From positions 1 through 9,066 of the forward strand of contig CAYGHG010000103.1 of assembly GCA_964349515.1 (NCBI GenBank): a DNA stretch of 9,066 nucleotides, read 5' to 3'. This document shows positions 6,485 through 9,066 of the stretch, one piece after another. A program made the translations under genes and the position numbers. The notes under the pieces are model-generated. The model saw only the letters and a program-made list of their open reading frames with translations, was not told the origin of the DNA and did no database searches. This stretch comes from CAYGHG01 sp964349515. GTDB lineage: Bacteria; Oederibacteriota; PGYV01; CAYGHG01. Each line of letters starts with the position of its first letter. Positions within the stretch are counted from its first letter, which is position 1.

Positions 6485-7515
6485 CAGTCCAGGTGCGTTA
6501 TGTGGAGCCCGGGCCTTTCAATTATCTTAAACTCAACTCCGGCCTCTTTAAAAAGCTCCTCAAACGCCTTATCAGGATAGTGTTTAACAGTGACAAATTT
6601 TTTAATTTTGGCATTCACAACCATTTTCGCGCAGATGATGCAGGGCGAATGCGTGCAGTATATGGATGCGCCCTCGGTCCCGGCGCCGTGAAGCGCTGCC
6701 TGAATTATGGAATTCTGCTCGGCGTGTATGGCGCGGCATATTTCATGGCGCGTGCCCGAGGCTATGCCCATCTGGTCGCGCAGGCAGCCAAGTTCCGTGC
6801 AGTCTTTTACCCCGGCGGCCGCTCCGTTGTAGCCCGAGCTTATTATGTGGTTGTTTTTAACTATGACCGCTCCTACGTGGTGGCGTATGCACGTGGAGCG
6901 TTCTGCGGCCAGATATGCCATCTTCATAAAATACTCATCCCAGCCCGGCCTTTTATAAGGGGTGTAACCCAGTTTTTTAAGCGCACTATCCAGGGCCGCG
7001 CGCAGTTCTTCCACGCCTGCACTGTTGTCAATTTTTATGTCCGCCATCTCATAGCATTTATTCAGCTGCTGGGCGTTGGGGTCGGAAGAATTTTCTTTTT
7101 CCTCTTTTTTAACAAATTCGTCAAAGCTCACAAACGCTTCGCCCTCGCGGGCGCGGCTTTTTGCCCTTTCATAGCGGTTTTTTACATCCGCATTTACGCC
7201 TATCAGAATGAAGTTTTTCAGGCTTTTTCTCAGTTCCTCTATTTCAGAGGGGTTTCTTATGGAATCTATAACAGCCTGCGGCATGTTTTTTATTTTCATC
7301 GAGGTCATTCTCGCAAGCACCGAGGGCCCGCCTGCGGCGCGCAGTTCGTTGCCTGTTGCTATCAGGTTGTCCCTGGTTATTTCCATCTCCCTGCTCTTCA
7401 ATTCGGAGCGCAGTATGTCAGAGAGCGAAAAAGCGGCAAATCTGTGGCTGTCTACAAGGTGCCTTATTGCTTCGCCCTTGCCGGCCGCGTTCGGCCCTGT
7501 GAACCCTATGAACAT
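6484..7515 (-). CDS. P-loop kinase-like domain fused to dCMP deaminase
   Basis: A 343-aa two-domain protein. Residues 1 to about 182 are a nucleoside-kinase-like P-loop domain with GPNAAGKG (7-14) and a block (SDILRSE, TRDNLIATGNELR) resembling UPF0200/dephospho-CoA-kinase-like proteins. The residue after the Walker lysine is G14, not S/T, so catalysis is uncertain. From about 188 to 335 is a canonical deoxycytidylate deaminase domain: RSTCIRHHVGAVIV, SGYNG, catalytic HAE (264-266) and PCIIC (291-295), where H264, C292 and C295 bind zinc. It should convert dCMP to dUMP for dTTP synthesis. The domain order matches the anti-phage protein AvcD/DcdV, but that protein is clearly longer. The ATG has AAGGAGG (7521-7527) at 5 nt and a likely promoter just upstream. 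It overlaps the L,D-transpeptidase gene by one base. A housekeeping role is the default reading. Confidence 0.9.
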   Translation of the reverse strand: MFIGFTGPNAAGKGEAIRHLVDSHRFAAFSLSDILRSELKSREMEITRDNLIATGNELRAAGGPSVLARMTSMKIKNMPQAVIDSIRNPSEIEELRKSLKNFILIGVNADVKNRYERAKSRAREGEAFVSFDEFVKKEEKENSSDPNAQQLNKCYEMADIKIDNSAGVEELRAALDSALKKLGYTPYKRPGWDEYFMKMAYLAAERSTCIRHHVGAVIVKNNHIISSGYNGAAAGVKDCTELGCLRDQMGIASGTRHEICRAIHAEQNSIIQAALHGAGTEGASIYCTHSPCIICAKMVVNAKIKKFVTVKHYPDKAFEELFKEAGVEFKIIERPGLHITHLD

Positions 7516-7543
7516 AGGAGCCTCCTTGAAAATATTTGCTTAT

Positions 7544-7571
7544 ATTATAAGGAAGAGCCCGCTTTTTGCAA
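7544..7571 (-). promoter_or_regulatory. Likely promoter for the deaminase/transpeptidase/moxR block
   Basis: On the minus strand a perfect TATAAT -10 box (7549-7544) lies 16 bp downstream of TTGCAA (7571-7566; 4 of 6 to TTGACA). The expected start site near 7537 would leave a short leader of about 22 nt carrying the AAGGAGG ribosome-binding site. The -35 box lies at the centre of a long palindrome, so a binding protein or hairpin formation could affect it. Confidence 0.5.
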
Positions 7572-7585
7572 GCAAAAAGCGGGCT
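7556..7585. terminator. 14-bp palindrome downstream of the radical SAM gene; possible terminator or operator
   Basis: The arms 7556-7569 and 7572-7585 are exact reverse complements (AGCCCGCTTTTTGC on the plus strand) with AA between them, giving a realistic stem of about 12 bp. It lies 24 nt after the radical SAM stop on the minus strand. What follows the stem on that strand (CTTCCTTATAAT) is only weakly U-rich, so efficient intrinsic termination is doubtful. It overlaps the -35 region of the next gene's putative promoter and may be an operator instead. Confidence 0.5.
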
Positions 7586-7608
7586 GTAAAATTATAAAGT
7601 AACGGGTT

Positions 7609-8529
7609 TTACTTCAAGGCCCTGTAAAACACCTCTTTTTTCATTTCCAGCCTTTCCACTCGCCCTTCAGTAACAGCCCTTTCAGCGGCCTGCAAAATCT
7701 CCCCTTCCCCCGCGTTTATGACCATAAGCATATCGCTTATTTTCATCGGCCTCAGGGTAACGGCGGTTATAACCGCTTCCATTACGGTATCGGTTTTTAT
7801 GAATCCTTCACCGGTATATTTTCCTATTACCTCCGCCTTGGGCCCGAGTATTGCCGCGGCGCTTTGCAGTTCTTCGGGTGTCAGAGGTTCGGCGTAATCC
7901 TCGGCCCGCGCGCGCACGACTGTATTTACCTGTATTTTTTCTATGTTTTTTATCTGTCCCAGGTAATCCGATATTTTTTTCAGATTTTCTTTAGTATCGT
8001 TAAGCCCTTTAACCAGCATAACCTCCACCCATAACCTTCCTTTGAAAACGGCGCAAAACTCCCCGAAGCCTTTAAGGATATCCGTGAGTTTGAGCGAAGG
8101 GTGCGGCCTGTCAGCTTTTAAAAAAGCCTCCTCGCAGGCGGCGTCAATGGAAGGCAGCAACACATCGGCTTTCATCGCATCAGCGCGGACCGCAGGGTCT
8201 GAAAAGAGAGTTGTATTCGTAATCAAAGCGACAGGAAGCCCGAATTCTTTTTTTACGGCATCTATCAGGCTGCCGAGGTTTAACGCGAGTGTAGGCTCGC
8301 CGGAGCCTGAAAAAGTAAGAAAATCCGCCCGGCCGCCCGAAGCAAAGTAACCCTTAAGCTCTTTAAGCAGGCTGTCTGTTTCAACAAATATCTTTCTTTC
8401 ACACACATAGTGCACGGTTCTGCCCAGCTCGCAGTAAACGCAGTTAAGGTTGCATGATTTGCAGTTTAAGGGGTCAATTCCGAGCGAAAGGCCGAGCCGC
8501 CGGGACGGCACAGGTCCGAATATATGCAT
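7609..8529 (-). CDS. Radical SAM protein, COG0731 type, with C-terminal helix-turn-helix-like region
   Basis: A 306-aa radical S-adenosylmethionine enzyme. The [4Fe-4S] cluster motif is CX3CX2C at C26, C30 and C33 (CNLNCVYC), with an additional C23 just before it. FSGSGEPTL (73-81) is the GGE-like SAM-binding motif. The N-terminus FGPVPSRRLGLSLGIDP is characteristic of the COG0731 group of Fe-S oxidoreductases. The last 60 or so residues (PMKISDMLMVINAGEGEILQAAERAV...GRVERLEMKKEVFYRAL) look like a winged-helix domain, as seen in members of this group. The reaction is unknown; COG0731 includes wybutosine-type tRNA modification relatives, but this does not establish that role here. The ATG at 8529 has a modest AGG about 9 nt upstream. 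Upstream lies a heptamer inverted repeat rather than an obvious promoter. It is co-oriented with the response regulator but 134 nt away. Confidence 0.9.
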   Translation of the reverse strand: MHIFGPVPSRRLGLSLGIDPLNCKSCNLNCVYCELGRTVHYVCERKIFVETDSLLKELKGYFASGGRADFLTFSGSGEPTLALNLGSLIDAVKKEFGLPVALITNTTLFSDPAVRADAMKADVLLPSIDAACEEAFLKADRPHPSLKLTDILKGFGEFCAVFKGRLWVEVMLVKGLNDTKENLKKISDYLGQIKNIEKIQVNTVVRARAEDYAEPLTPEELQSAAAILGPKAEVIGKYTGEGFIKTDTVMEAVITAVTLRPMKISDMLMVINAGEGEILQAAERAVTEGRVERLEMKKEVFYRALK

Positions 8530-8542
8530 GTTTGAAAACCTC

Positions 8543-8659
8543 GTTAAAGTTTAAAGTTGAAAACTGAAAGCTGAAAGTTTAAAACTTAAAATCAGTACCG
8601 CCGCTTTTTCCGGCTCCGTGTGCTGTACTAACTTTCAGTTTTCAACTTTCAGCTTTAAA
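8543..8659. repeat. Heptamer repeats as inverted arms around a 40-bp unique core
   Basis: Seven 7-bp units at 8543-8591 (GTTAAAG, TTTAAAG, TTGAAAA, CTGAAAG twice, TTTAAAA, CTTAAAA) face four units in opposite orientation at 8632-8659 (CTTTCAG, TTTTCAA, CTTTCAG, CTTTAAA). Positions 8553-8570 and 8632-8649 are an exact 18-bp inverted repeat with 61 bp between. Positions 8558-8577 are the exact reverse complement of 21-40. The unique core (8592-8631) has short self-complementarity (AGTAC at 8594-8598 with GTACT at 8625-8629). This fills the gap between the response regulator and radical SAM genes and could form a long hairpin in their transcript. Confidence 0.9.
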
Positions 8660-8663
8660 ATTT

Positions 8664-9044
8664 TTACTGCGCCATTACTTCCTTAAGCTGCGCCACCAGG
8701 TCGTCAACGCTTATGCCTTTCGTGATGTACCCGTCGGCGCCGCATTCTTTTGCCCTGTCCTTGATATCTTCTTCGTTAAGCACGGTATAGAGCAGTACCT
8801 TGACTCCCTGAAACCTGGAATCGCTTTTAATCCTTTTACAGACATCAAAACCGCTTTTACCCGGCAGCATCACGTCAACAAGCACTGCATCCGGTTTCGG
8901 GCCGGTTTCAAGCTCTTTTATGCACTCTTCAGCATTCGGCGCTTCCCTGACAGAGTAACCAAACTCATTCAAGGCTATCCTTGTAAGCACGAGTATTCCC
9001 GGCTCATCATCAACCACAATAACGCTTTTCTTTTCACCAAACAC
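8664..9044 (-). CDS. Stand-alone receiver-domain response regulator (CheY-like)
   Basis: A 126-aa single receiver domain with no output domain. The acidic pocket D12/D13 (VVDDEPG), phospho-acceptor D57 (LVDVMLPG), switch T87 (LLYT) and conserved K109 (YITKG) are all in place, so phosphorylation by a histidine kinase should be possible. No kinase gene is visible within the window; one may lie outside it. Such proteins act by protein-protein contact, for example in motility or in phosphorelays. The GTG start is supported by GGGGTGG at 9049-9055 with 4-nt spacing; the promoter lies beyond the right edge. It is co-oriented with the radical SAM gene, separated by the heptamer inverted repeat. Complete, about the usual CheY length. 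Confidence 0.93.
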   Translation of the reverse strand: MFGEKKSVIVVDDEPGILVLTRIALNEFGYSVREAPNAEECIKELETGPKPDAVLVDVMLPGKSGFDVCKRIKSDSRFQGVKVLLYTVLNEEDIKDRAKECGADGYITKGISVDDLVAQLKEVMAQ

Positions 9045-9066
9045 AATACCACCCCTTAATAAAAAA

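Noticed and set aside
6493..7602. A 369-codon plus-strand open frame opposite the deaminase gene
   Set aside because: It is antisense to a protein with complete deaminase and P-loop motifs, lacks a convincing ribosome-binding site, and its product has no recognisable motif and an odd Y/F/R/A-rich composition. It is a shadow frame.
8543..8659. Ordinary intrinsic terminator of the response regulator gene
   Set aside because: The inverted arms are AT-rich with a 61-bp loop and no compact GC stem followed by a T-run, so a standard Rho-independent terminator is not supported.
7609..9044. Response regulator plus radical SAM protein as a signalling system
   Set aside because: They are 134 nt apart with a repeat between them, and no kinase or shared motif links them; co-orientation alone is too weak.

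Overview
The window looks like chromosomal DNA of an uncultured, probably Gram-negative bacterium. It has nine genes, all with recognisable family folds and most with clear Shine-Dalgarno sequences (AAGGAGG or GGTGG types). The outer-membrane style is inferred from a periplasmic L,D-transpeptidase with a lipobox-like signal and from a Bat-type von Willebrand A (VWA) cluster. A groundwater-type lineage such as Elusimicrobiota or Omnitrophota is only a guess; no marker gene here fixes the phylum. I see no rRNA, tRNA, transposase, integrase or CRISPR array.

Layout. Positions 1-58 are a tandem heptamer tract. At 131-1623 two plus-strand genes overlap by one base: a GT2 polyprenyl-phosphate-type glycosyltransferase and a TauE/SafE-type permease. 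A second, drifting heptamer tract (1627-1797) separates them from a convergent minus-strand block and runs into the end of the last gene of that block. Read on the minus strand, the block from 7515 to 1777 is a P-loop kinase-like/dCMP deaminase fusion, an L,D-transpeptidase, a MoxR AAA+ ATPase, a DUF58 protein, and two membrane VWA proteins (BatA/BatB type). Gaps are 1-nt or 4-nt overlaps or 12 nt, apart from a 78-nt gap between MoxR and DUF58 that holds three copies of an 8-bp repeat. A promoter-like TATAAT with an upstream TTGCAA lies just before the deaminase gene. Further upstream on the minus strand are a COG0731-type radical SAM protein (7609-8529) and a stand-alone receiver-domain response regulator (8664-9044). 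The gap between those two holds a third heptamer locus, arranged as an inverted repeat.

How the genes work together. MoxR, DUF58 and the two VWA proteins form a minimal MoxR/Bat system. MoxR ATPases are generally seen as chaperone-like partners of the VWA proteins, acting at the membrane and envelope. The L,D-transpeptidase directly upstream, with the MoxR ribosome-binding site starting right after its stop codon, points to a cell-wall or envelope link. The deaminase feeds dUMP/dTTP synthesis and is translationally coupled to the transpeptidase.

The most unusual features are a dispersed family of 7-bp tandem repeats at three intergenic loci, including a 20-nt exact inverted match between loci 8.5 kb apart, and the kinase-like/deaminase fusion, whose domain order recalls the AvcD/DcdV anti-phage proteins although a housekeeping role is the simpler reading. 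I do not see a clear new defence or mobile system.
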